DNA of 64,000 nt from Fischerella thermalis PCC 7521 (GTDB lineage: Bacteria > Cyanobacteriota > Cyanobacteriia > Cyanobacteriales > Nostocaceae). The translations under genes and the position numbers were made by a program. The notes under the pieces were generated by a model. The model saw nothing but the letters and a program-made list of their open reading frames with translations. It made no database searches and was not told where the DNA came from. This document shows, piece after piece, positions 1 through 8,608 of the stretch (position 1 is the stretch's first letter; each line of letters begins with the position of its first letter). Location of the stretch: positions 1-64,000 of the forward strand of contig NZ_AJLL01000008.1 of the NCBI RefSeq assembly GCF_000317225.1, in the 5' to 3' direction.

Positions 1-64
1 TGTACATGGTAAAATCGTGTCGAAAAATCCCTAACCAAACCCTATTTTCCCGACCCTCAATCCC

Positions 65-2605
65 TTATTTCTCCGCAATCAATCTTTGCAACCGCTCATC
101 TGTGAGAAATTTTTGAAAGCTAGAGTTAGTTTTTACTGTCTTGCGACATTCAGGATTGAGACTAATAGCTCGTTGTAAGCTTTCAAGGGCTAATTCAAGA
201 TTTTGTTGCAAAGCATAACAACAAGCTTTGTTGTAATGAGCTTCAAAGGAATCAGGAGATAGTGCAATTGCTTTGTTAAGGCTAATTAGTGCTTCTTGAT
301 AAGAACCTAATTTATTTAGCGCATTACCTCGGCTGTACCAAGCTTGGTAATTATGAGGGTGGATAGCTAGTACTTTGTCGTAGCAAACTACTGCTTCTTT
401 GTAGTCTCCCAAATTTGCCATAACTACACCCCGGTTGTACCAAGCTTCGTAATAATCAGGCTTGATTGTTAGTGCTTTGTCATAAGAAGCAAGTGCTTCT
501 TTGTATTTGCCTAAAGAGTACAGCCCATTACCTCTGTTGTACCAAGCTTTATAATGGTCAGGTGCGATCACCACTGCTTTATCGCACGATGCAACTACTT
601 CTTGATAAAAGCCCAAGGGATATAAGGCTATACTGCGGTTGTACCAAGCTTGGTCATAGTCTGGCTTGATTAGCAGCACTTTGTCGTAAGCAGCAACCGC
701 CTCTTCATAGTGTCCCAAAAAATATAACGCATTGCCCATGTTGTACCAGGCTTGGTAATGCTCGGGTTTGAATTCTACTACTTTTTCACAGGATCTAACC
801 ACTTCCTCGTATAATCCCAACAGATATAGGACTACACTCCCGTTGTACCAAGCTTGATAATAGTCGGGTTTGAGCGCCAGGGCTTGGTCATAGGAAGTAA
901 CTGCCTCATCATAATGTTTTAACGCATACAATGCATTACCTTTGTGATACCAAGCTTGATAATGGTCGGGTTTAAGCGCCAGTACTTGCTCGTAGGAAGC
1001 AACAGCCTCTTCATAGCGTCCCAAGTTTTCTAGTGCTTGACATCGGCTGTAATAAGCTTGGTGATAGTCTGGCTTAATAGCTAGTGCTTTGTCGTAGGAG
1101 ATTACTGCTTCTTGATCACGTCCCAAAAAATACAAAGCAATGCCCCGATTATACCAAGCTTGATCTAAATCCGGCTTGATCGCGAGCGCCTGATCATAAG
1201 AATCAACTGCTTCTTCATAGCATCCCGATAGGTGCAATGCTAGGCTCCGATTATACCAACCTTGGTAGGAGTCACTCTTGAGGGCTAGGGCTTTGTCATA
1301 GGATGTAACTGCTTCTTCATAATTTGCTAATAAGTACAGTGCGATACCCCGGTAAAACCAAATATCAGAGATTTCACGGTTGAAGGTGAGGAGATGATCG
1401 AAGCAAGTTAAAGCTTGTTTGGGGTGATTGAAGTTTAAGAGTTGACAGCCTAAATTAAAGAGTTTACCCAGCATTTGCTGCGGATATCTATCTGTTAGCT
1501 GCAAAATCAAGTGGGATAGGGAATCAACATATTCATTAGCATCCACTTGCTTGTCTTTGGCTTCTATTTGTCCTGGGCGAGGATTAAGGATGTGTTCACT
1601 TTCAATCAGATCATTTAGGACTCTGCGAATTAGCCAACGATGCTGTAATTGTTGCTGGGACTGATCCCCGATCATTAATAAAGCAGCTGGTTCTAAGATG
1701 AATCGTTCAACTGCAAGATTAAATTGTTGCAGCAAATCTACAGCATCATAAATATATCGGCTAGCGGGATGTTTTTTGATGGCATCTGCGTAGCACTTTT
1801 CCCAAGTCTGTTGACAAGTTTCAATGTAATTATTAGAGGTTAAAGATAAGCCTTTATTTCTGAACCGACGGAGATTTACAACTACATTTGTGAAGGTCTG
1901 GTCATTTTTCTGGGCGATCGCTATATAGTCATCTTCGTTAATTTTTATCTTATTTTGAGGAACAGTGTTACTTAATAACTGAACAATTGCTGCATTTTCT
2001 GGTTCTGGTAAGTGATAAACCTGAAAACGCTGCTGTTGCACTTTTTCCCATTCACTTGCGCCAGTGGCAATTACCCGTATTTTATCCTGACCGCAGAACT
2101 GTTCATAAATTTCCAGAACTCGCCACAGTCGCTGTTGTAAAGGTACAGTCAAAGGTGCTAACTCAGATCCCTCTAGTCCAAGGGGCAATTTGGGCAAGTG
2201 ATCGTCTATCCTTTGATAGAGATTATCAAGCACAAACAGCAACTTGCGCTTAGCAGCAATTTTTTGTAGTTGCTCTTGGTTTGGTTCATCTATCCATCCA
2301 TCAGATTTTAGCCAGAGAACTGTCCAGCCTTCTCGGTTATAAAGTTGTGCTAATTCGGCGGCTTCTCGAGTTTTCCCGACTCCTGCTTTTCCGACAATCA
2401 AAAGCCAGCGGAATTCTTCTAATTGATTTTCCAATTCTCGCCGCACATTGCGATCGGCTTGTCGCATTTGATAAGGAATGTGGGAATCTGCGAGGGGGTC
2501 ATTGCTATCCTCACCAAAAGCCACAGATAATACATTTCCATTGGGTTTGATAACCTCAAAGGGAAAAATGGAAGGAGGTATTTGTCTAATCCGCCTCTGT
2601 TGCAT
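65..2605 (-). CDS. P-loop NTPase with about 13 C-terminal TPR repeats (STAND-like)
   Basis: An N-terminal P-loop NTPase module is followed by a long tetratricopeptide array. Walker A (GKAGVGKT) lies near residues 72-79 and a Walker B-like LLFVLDN near 122-128. About thirteen 34-residue TPR units run from roughly residue 390 to 825 and are unusually alike, with recurring QAWYNRG and ALAIKPD. The layout resembles STAND signalling ATPases, where the repeats act as sensor or scaffold, but no effector domain is recognisable and the ligand is unknown. I start it at ATG 2605; a TTG four codons upstream (2617) is also in frame. The gene stands alone. The fold is confident, the role is not. Confidence 0.85.
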   Translation of the reverse strand: MQQRRIRQIPPSIFPFEVIKPNGNVLSVAFGEDSNDPLADSHIPYQMRQADRNVRRELENQLEEFRWLLIVGKAGVGKTREAAELAQLYNREGWTVLWLKSDGWIDEPNQEQLQKIAAKRKLLFVLDNLYQRIDDHLPKLPLGLEGSELAPLTVPLQQRLWRVLEIYEQFCGQDKIRVIATGASEWEKVQQQRFQVYHLPEPENAAIVQLLSNTVPQNKIKINEDDYIAIAQKNDQTFTNVVVNLRRFRNKGLSLTSNNYIETCQQTWEKCYADAIKKHPASRYIYDAVDLLQQFNLAVERFILEPAALLMIGDQSQQQLQHRWLIRRVLNDLIESEHILNPRPGQIEAKDKQVDANEYVDSLSHLILQLTDRYPQQMLGKLFNLGCQLLNFNHPKQALTCFDHLLTFNREISDIWFYRGIALYLLANYEEAVTSYDKALALKSDSYQGWYNRSLALHLSGCYEEAVDSYDQALAIKPDLDQAWYNRGIALYFLGRDQEAVISYDKALAIKPDYHQAYYSRCQALENLGRYEEAVASYEQVLALKPDHYQAWYHKGNALYALKHYDEAVTSYDQALALKPDYYQAWYNGSVVLYLLGLYEEVVRSCEKVVEFKPEHYQAWYNMGNALYFLGHYEEAVAAYDKVLLIKPDYDQAWYNRSIALYPLGFYQEVVASCDKAVVIAPDHYKAWYNRGNGLYSLGKYKEALASYDKALTIKPDYYEAWYNRGVVMANLGDYKEAVVCYDKVLAIHPHNYQAWYSRGNALNKLGSYQEALISLNKAIALSPDSFEAHYNKACCYALQQNLELALESLQRAISLNPECRKTVKTNSSFQKFLTDERLQRLIAEK

Positions 2606-3218
2606 GTAACACCACAAAAGTCTAACAACGGCATTAATTCAGGGTGTGAGCAACCTTCAGAGAAAGGATATGAATAAGTTCACCAAAGTTGTTTGTAGGT
2701 GGATCCAAGGTTAAGAAGAAAAATGCAATTTCCCTTTTAACATTGAATCTCCACCTAACCAATAATTGAAAATTTGGTTTGGTGAATTAATATTTTATCC
2801 TTCTTTAAATTGTGATATGATTCTCAGCTACTCACCCAATCGCTGGAAAATATAAGCCCAAAAGCATTCGATTTGCGTATTTCAATTCTCTTTCTTGAAA
2901 CCTGAACAAAGGGATCATCCCCACTTTGCTACTTGGCGGTTTCAACCAAGTTACACAAACTCAACCCACCTGCACGAGTTGATATAACAATACCAGGCGG
3001 AGTTTGCCTGTATAACTGCGATTTTCAATCGCCAGGGATTTTTTGCACATATGAGATGCTTCCTGAGCAAGTTACTCAAATATTATCCCACAACTAAATA
3101 AATAAGAGTTAACTGAAATCAGTAAATAGTAAACAGTGAACAGTTATTAGGCGCATGGTTGGGGACAAAAAGGGAACAGCGAACGGGGGTAAGGTAGGGG
3201 AACAGATAAAAAATGCCA
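2606..3218. other. Intergenic region without recognised gene
   Basis: About 600 bases between the TPR gene's start and the heptamer repeat. I see no convincing coding frame and no tRNA. The promoter of the TPR gene should lie at its left end on the minus strand, but no clear -35/-10 pair was identified. Confidence 0.5.
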
Positions 3219-3315
3219 ATTACCCATTACCCATTACCCATTACCCATTACCCATTACCCATTACCCATTACCTATTACCCATTACCTATTACCCATTAC
3301 CTATTACCCATTACC
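3219..3315. repeat. Heptanucleotide short tandem repeat (TTACCCA)n
   Basis: About 14 contiguous copies of a 7-base unit (TTACCCA, with a few TTACCTA variants) fill this stretch just past the 3' end of the glycosyltransferase gene. Heptamer short tandem repeats of this kind are well known between genes of heterocyst-forming cyanobacteria. Because 7 is not a multiple of 3, the repeat opens all frames and produces a spurious Tyr/Pro/Thr/His-rich reading frame, which I do not call as a gene. Confidence 0.95.
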
Positions 3316-3320
3316 AACCT

Positions 3321-5090
3321 CTAGGGTAAGACTTGAATCAATTCGTATTTTTGCACAGTACCCAAAACACGATGAGGTGTAGATAAATTTGTTGCTTGTT
3401 TTGCAGAGATCCAAGCATAGCTATAAACTGGTAGTTCCGAAATTTGCTCTACATCTTCTCCGTGATGAGGAGTGTAAAAATCAAGTAGTACCCCAGTTTT
3501 TCCCCCAACTTTGACAAAGTGGATAGAATGATTCTGTAAAATTTGAGCGATCGCAGGCTGTGCTAAAAAAGTTCTCATCTGGGGATTGTAATCACTCAAA
3601 AAGCCATTACTTCCAGCGACAGCCAAAGCTAACCAAGCTGGAATTAACCAACCAGCCAACCAATAGTTGGAATTCAAAAACTTTTTACCAAAGTGGTAAC
3701 GACCAATCCAAACTAAAGGTAAAATCAACCAACCATAGCCTAGAGTCAAGGTGACAGTTGCATATTTGCGAATATCAGCACTACCCCAAATCAAAGCGAA
3801 TATACTCGCCAGTAACAATAGAATAGCTAATACACCGATCCCATAGCTGAGATTGCGAATAACTTTCTTGATATAAAGTTTTGCATTTAAGTGAAGTACA
3901 CCCGTCCCCAACTCTCCCCTGAGATTGGGGAGGGTGCGCGACAGTGCGGGTGGGGTATTTTTGTACGTCGCGTTGTTGAAATCTGCTGTATAAGTTAATG
4001 TTGTTTGTTCATTTCCCCCTAAATCTCTAATCTCCATATTGGCATCAAAACCCACTTTACCCAGCCAATCCAGCCCGACAGCCGCTAGCAAAGCCATAAA
4101 AGGATATAGTGAAAGACTGTAGTGAGGTAAACGAGTAGAAAAAAGACTAAGTTCAAAAAATAAAACTAATGGCAAACCAACCAATATCAACTGATAGCGA
4201 GGAATAGGAAGACGCCAAGCTAAAAATAAACCCAAAAGGCTAAAGAAAAACCAAGGAAAAGCTTTAATAGGGAGATTCCATAAATAAAATAAAATCCCAT
4301 TTCCAGAACGCTCTTGAGAAACTAAACGAAATACAAATTGCCATAATTCTCTAACACTATCAATACCATAGTGCAAAAAATTAAACCACAGCCAAACAAA
4401 AAAGGGAGTTAAACCCAGCAAAAATCCCAAATATAAAATTGGGTTTGTCAGATGACGATGACGGCGATGTTCCCAAACTAGATAAGGAAACAAAGCAAAC
4501 ATTGGCAAAAAAATCATAAAGCTTCTCATCAAAAAACCCAAACCAAAACAAACACCCACAACAAAAGTATAAAAATAGCAAGATCGAGGATTTAATTCTG
4601 CTTTTAATAAAGATAAAATTGCTAAAAGTACCAGAAAAATCATTGGTACATCAGGTGTACCCAAACGACAATATTGCAACCACAGAAATTCCACACTTAA
4701 AATTGCACTAGCTAGCCAAGCAATTTTTTTATCTAATAAAATTTTCCCAATTTCATAGAGAATTATTACACTCAGTACACCCAAAATCATACTTGGCAGA
4801 CGTACACTAGCCTCATTAATACCAAATAGGGTATAAGAACTAGCAATTAACCAGTAGGGGCCTGGAGTTTTATGATGGGGTTGTGACCAAGGATTAATCC
4901 AATCACCAGACTCAAACATTCGACGCGATCGCCAAGCATAAATCCCTTCATCATGGGCCATCAAGCTACTATGCCCAGAATTAAATAACAATAACGGCAG
5001 TATCCAAAATAACAAAGTTACGTAAGGAAAGCCTACCCAAGAACGAAAACGGCGCCACACTAATTGATACTCCAGTAACCTAAACAACAT
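3321..5090 (-). CDS. Membrane glycosyltransferase, GT39/ArnT-like (GT-C fold)
   Basis: A 589-residue polytopic membrane protein of the dolichyl-phosphate-mannose mannosyltransferase/ArnT type, which transfers a sugar from a polyprenyl-phosphate donor at the outer face of the inner membrane. The first periplasmic loop carries the acidic motif HDEGIYAWRSRRMFESGDW (about residues 46-64), typical of GT-C enzymes, and hydrophobic segments follow through most of the chain. Residues about 372-398 are hydrophilic and unlike the family; they are encoded by a repeat element inserted in frame (see that entry). The start is ATG 5090. It is divergent from the methyltransferase gene. Donor and acceptor are unknown. 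Confidence 0.85.
   Translation of the reverse strand: MLFRLLEYQLVWRRFRSWVGFPYVTLLFWILPLLLFNSGHSSLMAHDEGIYAWRSRRMFESGDWINPWSQPHHKTPGPYWLIASSYTLFGINEASVRLPSMILGVLSVIILYEIGKILLDKKIAWLASAILSVEFLWLQYCRLGTPDVPMIFLVLLAILSLLKAELNPRSCYFYTFVVGVCFGLGFLMRSFMIFLPMFALFPYLVWEHRRHRHLTNPILYLGFLLGLTPFFVWLWFNFLHYGIDSVRELWQFVFRLVSQERSGNGILFYLWNLPIKAFPWFFFSLLGLFLAWRLPIPRYQLILVGLPLVLFFELSLFSTRLPHYSLSLYPFMALLAAVGLDWLGKVGFDANMEIRDLGGNEQTTLTYTADFNNATYKNTPPALSRTLPNLRGELGTGVLHLNAKLYIKKVIRNLSYGIGVLAILLLLASIFALIWGSADIRKYATVTLTLGYGWLILPLVWIGRYHFGKKFLNSNYWLAGWLIPAWLALAVAGSNGFLSDYNPQMRTFLAQPAIAQILQNHSIHFVKVGGKTGVLLDFYTPHHGEDVEQISELPVYSYAWISAKQATNLSTPHRVLGTVQKYELIQVLP
3896..3975. repeat. Hairpin-rich repeat element inserted in frame in the GT39 gene
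   Basis: This stretch looks like intergenic repeat DNA: a C-run arm (CCCCAACTCTCCCC) pairs with GAGATTGGGG apart from one bulged base, followed by a G/C-rich tail ending in GGGTGGGG. It lies inside the glycosyltransferase coding sequence, has no stop in the gene's frame and encodes a Pro/Arg/Leu-rich, non-membrane segment (about residues 372-398). Its exact boundaries are uncertain by some ten bases. Confidence 0.7.
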
Positions 5091-5209
5091 TGATATTGAT
5101 TGTTTTTTAACTAATAGATCCTTGATAGACTCGCCTATTTTTCAGACTGTTTCTAATATACGTATGGTGGTACACAAATTTAGACAAGACCTCTCATCAT
5201 CCAAGTTTT

Positions 5210-5854
5210 ATGCTGCTTAGACCAGAACAACGTACAAAACTTGACGCAGACGACGACAAGCAATTTTATTCCTTTCCGCGCCTTGTCACTCATGTAGACG
5301 AAGGTTTTATTCAACAATTAACCGATTTATATCGCGATCGCCTGCAACCCAACACACGCATTTTAGACATGATGAGTAGTTGGGTTTCCCATTTACCGGA
5401 AGAAATGCAGTTTGCTCATGTGGAAGGACACGGACTCAACGCTGAGGAATTAGCACACAATCCCCGCTTAAATCATTATTTTGTTCAGGATCTCAACGAA
5501 AATCCGCGTTTACCACTTCCAGATCAAGAATTTGATGCCGTCCTCAACTGTGTCTCTGTGCAATATTTGCAATATCCAGAGGCAGTATTTTCCGAAATTT
5601 ATCGCGTCCTCAAACCAGGTGGAATCGCCATCATCAGCTTTTCTAACCGCATGTTTTATCAAAAGGCGATCCAAGCATGGCGAGACACATCAGAAGCAAC
5701 CAGAATTGAATTAGTTAAAGGCTATTTTAACTCTGTACCTGGATTTACTACCCCAGAAGTGATTGCTAGGCAATCAAATATACCAGCTTTCCTTCAGTGG
5801 TTGGGTGCTGGGGGAGGAGATCCGTTTTATGCAGTGATTGCTAGACGCCAATGA
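5210..5854 (+). CDS. SAM-dependent methyltransferase, class I (Methyltransf_11-like)
   Basis: A 214-residue soluble protein with the core of a class I methyltransferase. The later motifs are clear: FDAVLNCVSVQYLQYPE (motif II region, about residues 106-122) and EIYRVLKPGGIAIISFSNR (about 126-144). Motif I is weak, reading ILDMMSSWVSHLP instead of a glycine-rich loop. The substrate cannot be read from the sequence. It starts at ATG 5210 and is transcribed divergently from the glycosyltransferase gene, with a 119-base spacer holding both promoters. Confidence 0.8.
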   Translation: MLLRPEQRTKLDADDDKQFYSFPRLVTHVDEGFIQQLTDLYRDRLQPNTRILDMMSSWVSHLPEEMQFAHVEGHGLNAEELAHNPRLNHYFVQDLNENPRLPLPDQEFDAVLNCVSVQYLQYPEAVFSEIYRVLKPGGIAIISFSNRMFYQKAIQAWRDTSEATRIELVKGYFNSVPGFTTPEVIARQSNIPAFLQWLGAGGGDPFYAVIARRQ

Positions 5855-5855
5855 A

Positions 5856-5921
5856 GTTTCTTTGTGTCTTGGTGTCTTAGTGGTTAAACAAAATTTATTT
5901 TTTCACCACCAAGGTACTAAG
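5856..5921. repeat. Imperfect inverted repeat (GTGTCTTGGTG family)
   Basis: The arm TTGGTGTCTTAGTGGT pairs imperfectly with a downstream ACCACCAAGGTACTAAG across an AT-rich loop, directly behind the methyltransferase stop codon. A related structure lies at 28997-29068 downstream of alaS. The position behind a gene fits a role in transcript ending, but there is no strong T-run. Confidence 0.6.
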
Positions 5922-6017
5922 CTGAAACAAGTCTGATCAAAAAGTAAATTTTTTGTTAAAAGCACCTAGAAGCCGTGATAATTGCCTTGAAACTTTAGCA
6001 TCAACGAGAGTCAAACT

Positions 6018-6530
6018 ATGAATTTTCCTCGTGTCCGCAGGATTTTAGCTGTTGTGTTGCTGTCAGTGTTGTTGCTGACCACAGCTTGTACTCCCAAAGA
6101 ACCGGGACGCTTTGACCAGGTGCAACAAGAAAGCAGTCGCCAAAAAACTGGTCAAGCTGTTGCCAAACAAGCAACTCAGGGTAGCGAATTTAACAAGTTT
6201 TTCCCCCCTGCTGAAGATGGGTACGAGCGTGTATATACTCAAGAAAAAAAGGGTTTTGCTGAAGCTAAGTTAAAAAAAGATGGTCAAGAATTAGCGATGC
6301 TAGCTATTTCTGATACAAAAAGTATCCCGACAGCAGCAGCCAAATTTGCCAACAGCAGCAAGCAAATTGCTGGCTATCCAGCCGTAGAAATTGGCAATAC
6401 TCAAACTGCAATACTCGTCAACAACCGCTATCAGGTAAAAGTACTGTCTCGTTCACCATCATTTACAGCTAGCGATCGCGAAACTTGGCTGAAAAAATTT
6501 GACCTGAATGGTCTAGCACAACTCAAGTAA
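6018..6530 (+). CDS. Putative lipoprotein of unknown function
   Basis: A 170-residue protein with a lipoprotein signal: basic MNFPRVRR, a hydrophobic stretch, and a lipobox LLTTAC with the acylated Cys at residue 24. The mature part is hydrophilic, begins with a Gln/Lys-rich linker and contains a compact domain (about residues 60-170) with no motif I recognise. The signal predicts attachment to the inner or outer membrane on the periplasmic side. It starts at ATG 6018 and runs in the same direction as the next gene, 87 bases away, so the two might be cotranscribed. Function unknown. Confidence 0.75.
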   Translation: MNFPRVRRILAVVLLSVLLLTTACTPKEPGRFDQVQQESSRQKTGQAVAKQATQGSEFNKFFPPAEDGYERVYTQEKKGFAEAKLKKDGQELAMLAISDTKSIPTAAAKFANSSKQIAGYPAVEIGNTQTAILVNNRYQVKVLSRSPSFTASDRETWLKKFDLNGLAQLK

Positions 6531-6617
6531 AAGTTGTTAATGGTTGGTGATTGGTAGTTATTTGGAACCAACAACTAACAATCAACAACCAAAAACCAAC
6601 AAAATAAGGAGATTTTT

Positions 6618-7505
6618 GTGAGTAAACCCATTTTTGAGTTGGTAGACGAACTACCAACTAATAACTTGACTGTTTCCATGCTGAATTCGCTAGATTTTGT
6701 CGCCCCTGGTGAGTGGCAAAATGTGGTTGGTTTTGTCAACACGATTAAAACTGTGACTGGGGAAACTGATGAAGGTTTGATTCAAGCAATTGGCGAGCGA
6801 GCAATTTATCTCTACAATGATCGTTCCCAGGGCTACCAACGGGCTATGTGGTTGTATCAAACAGTTGATCGCACAGATAAAGCGCTGGGTGCAGCAGCTT
6901 TTGCTAATAAGGTAGGAGAGAAAATTCCTCTGTTGGGGTTTCTCAACTCTATCACTCCCAAAGCTGACAAAGCTCAAACCATTGATCTGTGTTTGAAATT
7001 AGTTGCTGAGTTGGTAGCTTTTTGTAGCATCAACGGTATTCCCGGCGATAGCATTGGGGACTTTGTAGCGTCCTTGGGTGAGTATAGCGGTGAGTCGCTG
7101 ATTCGCATGGTGGCTTTGGTTTGTGTTGATGGTTTGATACCCCTTGGTCCGGACTTCATCAGCAAAGCCTTATCTACAATTAGTCAGACTAATCCCCAAG
7201 AGTTGGAACACAATACAACTTTCCAAAATATGCAAGAGGCAATTCCGGGTCAAAACTCTGCTAGCAAACTGAATTTTATTGGCGAAAGTTTTCAGTCGGT
7301 TCAAGGTTGGATGAGTAACTTAGTTGCTGCCAAAAATTTGACGCCTCAAAAGGTTGTTCAGAACTTGCAAAATTTTGTTGAAATAGCTGATGACAAATTA
7401 GATTATTTAGGAGCGTTTCTAGACGTAGCAACAAATTATTACGAACATACAGGTACACAAACCCTTGCACGCCGCTTGATTGAACGAGCTGTAGCGGAAA
7501 TTTAG
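6618..7505 (+). CDS. Conserved-type helical protein of unknown function
   Basis: A 295-residue soluble, mostly helical protein with no signal peptide and no catalytic motif that I recognise. The start is GTG 6618, supported by a good ribosome binding site (AAGGAG, 10-15 bases upstream); no ATG fits better. It follows the lipoprotein gene in the same direction. The composition is ordinary (many Leu, Ala, Asn, Gln) and base use matches the neighbours, so it looks like a resident gene rather than a recent import. Function unknown. Confidence 0.7.
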   Translation: MSKPIFELVDELPTNNLTVSMLNSLDFVAPGEWQNVVGFVNTIKTVTGETDEGLIQAIGERAIYLYNDRSQGYQRAMWLYQTVDRTDKALGAAAFANKVGEKIPLLGFLNSITPKADKAQTIDLCLKLVAELVAFCSINGIPGDSIGDFVASLGEYSGESLIRMVALVCVDGLIPLGPDFISKALSTISQTNPQELEHNTTFQNMQEAIPGQNSASKLNFIGESFQSVQGWMSNLVAAKNLTPQKVVQNLQNFVEIADDKLDYLGAFLDVATNYYEHTGTQTLARRLIERAVAEI

Positions 7506-7719
7506 TTGAATAACTGAATGGGTAATTAGTAATAAATTCTATTACTAATTATCCTTATTAAAAGAATAATTTCTAAGAAAAAATCTTCACCAAAAAGTAG
7601 TGAATTAAACTGGAAATTCAGGGGTTGTATTTGATAATAATTTGGCGCGAATCGCTAGAAGTGGTGTTCGTTGTTTGTTGTTTGTTGTTCGGATAAATTA
7701 ACAACCAAAATGTAATAGT

Positions 7720-8190
7720 TTGGTAAGGGTTGGCGCTGCTTGTTATGGGGTACGCACTTCCCGGGACTTTGAAAATCCTTCAGAACTGAAACCCGTGATG
7801 TCAGTAAAAACCAGGGTAGCGCAGGTAAGGAAAATACCAGCAGGTAAAACTATTGGTTATGGCAGTTTGTATACTACCCAACGTGATAGTTTAATTGCAT
7901 CTTTACCTGTGGGTTTTGGTGAAGGTTATCCGCGATCGCTATTTAACAAGGGTATTGTTTTGATTCAAGGTCAGCGTTGTCCAGTAGTAGGAAGAGTTTC
8001 GCTAAATATTACAACAGTAGATGTTACAGATCTACCAAAAGAAGTAAAATGGGGAGACGAGGTAGTTTTGGTTGGTAGTCAAGGTAACGAGGAGATTACC
8101 TTTGAAGAATTAGCAGATAAGTTTCAGAGTGTACACACAGAAATCAACCTGATGGCTGGTTTTATGAACCAGGTAAGTTACTTATATTGA
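7720..8190 (+). pseudogene. alr: Alanine racemase remnant, C-terminal domain only
   Basis: The reading frame matches only the C-terminal half of PLP-dependent alanine racemase, beginning abruptly at VRVGAACYG and covering the beta-domain. It keeps the KTIGYGSLY segment with the catalytic-type Tyr and the PVGFGEGYPR segment. The usual GRVSMD motif reads GRVSLN and the terminal TxxYE region is altered to VHTEINL. Complete enzymes have about 370-400 residues; the PLP-binding TIM-barrel domain is missing and an in-frame stop lies just upstream (7699). The apparent start is TTG. I read it as a decayed gene, though translation of a stand-alone domain cannot be excluded. A real terminator follows. 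Confidence 0.75.
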
Positions 8191-8218
8191 TTCAGGTGAT
8201 GTGCTTTTTCCCATCCTG

Positions 8219-8243
8219 GCACGGCAAAGTAGCCGTGCTTTTA
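8219..8243 (+). terminator. Rho-independent terminator behind the alr remnant
   Basis: GCACGGC and GCCGTGC form a perfect 7-bp stem with a 6-base loop, directly followed by TTTTA. It lies 28 bases past the stop codon of the alr remnant and probably survives from the intact gene. Confidence 0.75.
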
Positions 8244-8608
8244 TTATAGATTCAGAAGGCAGAAGGCAGATGGGTAAGAAATTTTATACTTGGTTGTGGG
8301 AATTCTCCGTGATTAGCTGTCTTAAAAATAGCGATCAAAATTAGCGACTAACTTAACAGCCAACTCATAATCCATCGGTGTGCATCGCCTTGCACGGTGT
8401 TCGTTAGACTTTTTCCCTCGTTGTGGGCAGTTGCCCATGAAACTCAAGCTTGAAATATGAAATAATTTCAGTGAATACACTGACTTGATGAAATCTTTAT
8501 TTTTACTTTTGACTACTCTTATAAACTTTGTTCCATACATAACTTGTAGTTTGGTAAGTTATTAACATAGCTTAAAAAAAAGTGTATTTAGGCAAACAAG
8601 GGGCGAAG
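8244..8608. other. Intergenic region upstream of sat, with a shared short repeat
   Basis: No convincing gene. A short minus-strand reading frame here has no family features. Positions 8378-8406 match, in the opposite orientation, 38115-38142 at 26 of 28 bases (core GCATCGCCTTGCAC), so this is a dispersed repeat. The promoter of sat should lie at the right end. Confidence 0.55.

Noticed and set aside
3219-3315. Possible CRISPR array
   Set aside because: Units are 7 bases with no spacers; this is a simple tandem repeat.
3155-3382. A Pro/Tyr/Thr/His-rich open frame
   Set aside because: It is the translation of the TTACCCA heptamer repeat and has no other content.
8322-8540. 72-codon minus-strand frame upstream of sat
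   Set aside because: No family features, no ribosome binding site and it overlaps a dispersed short repeat.
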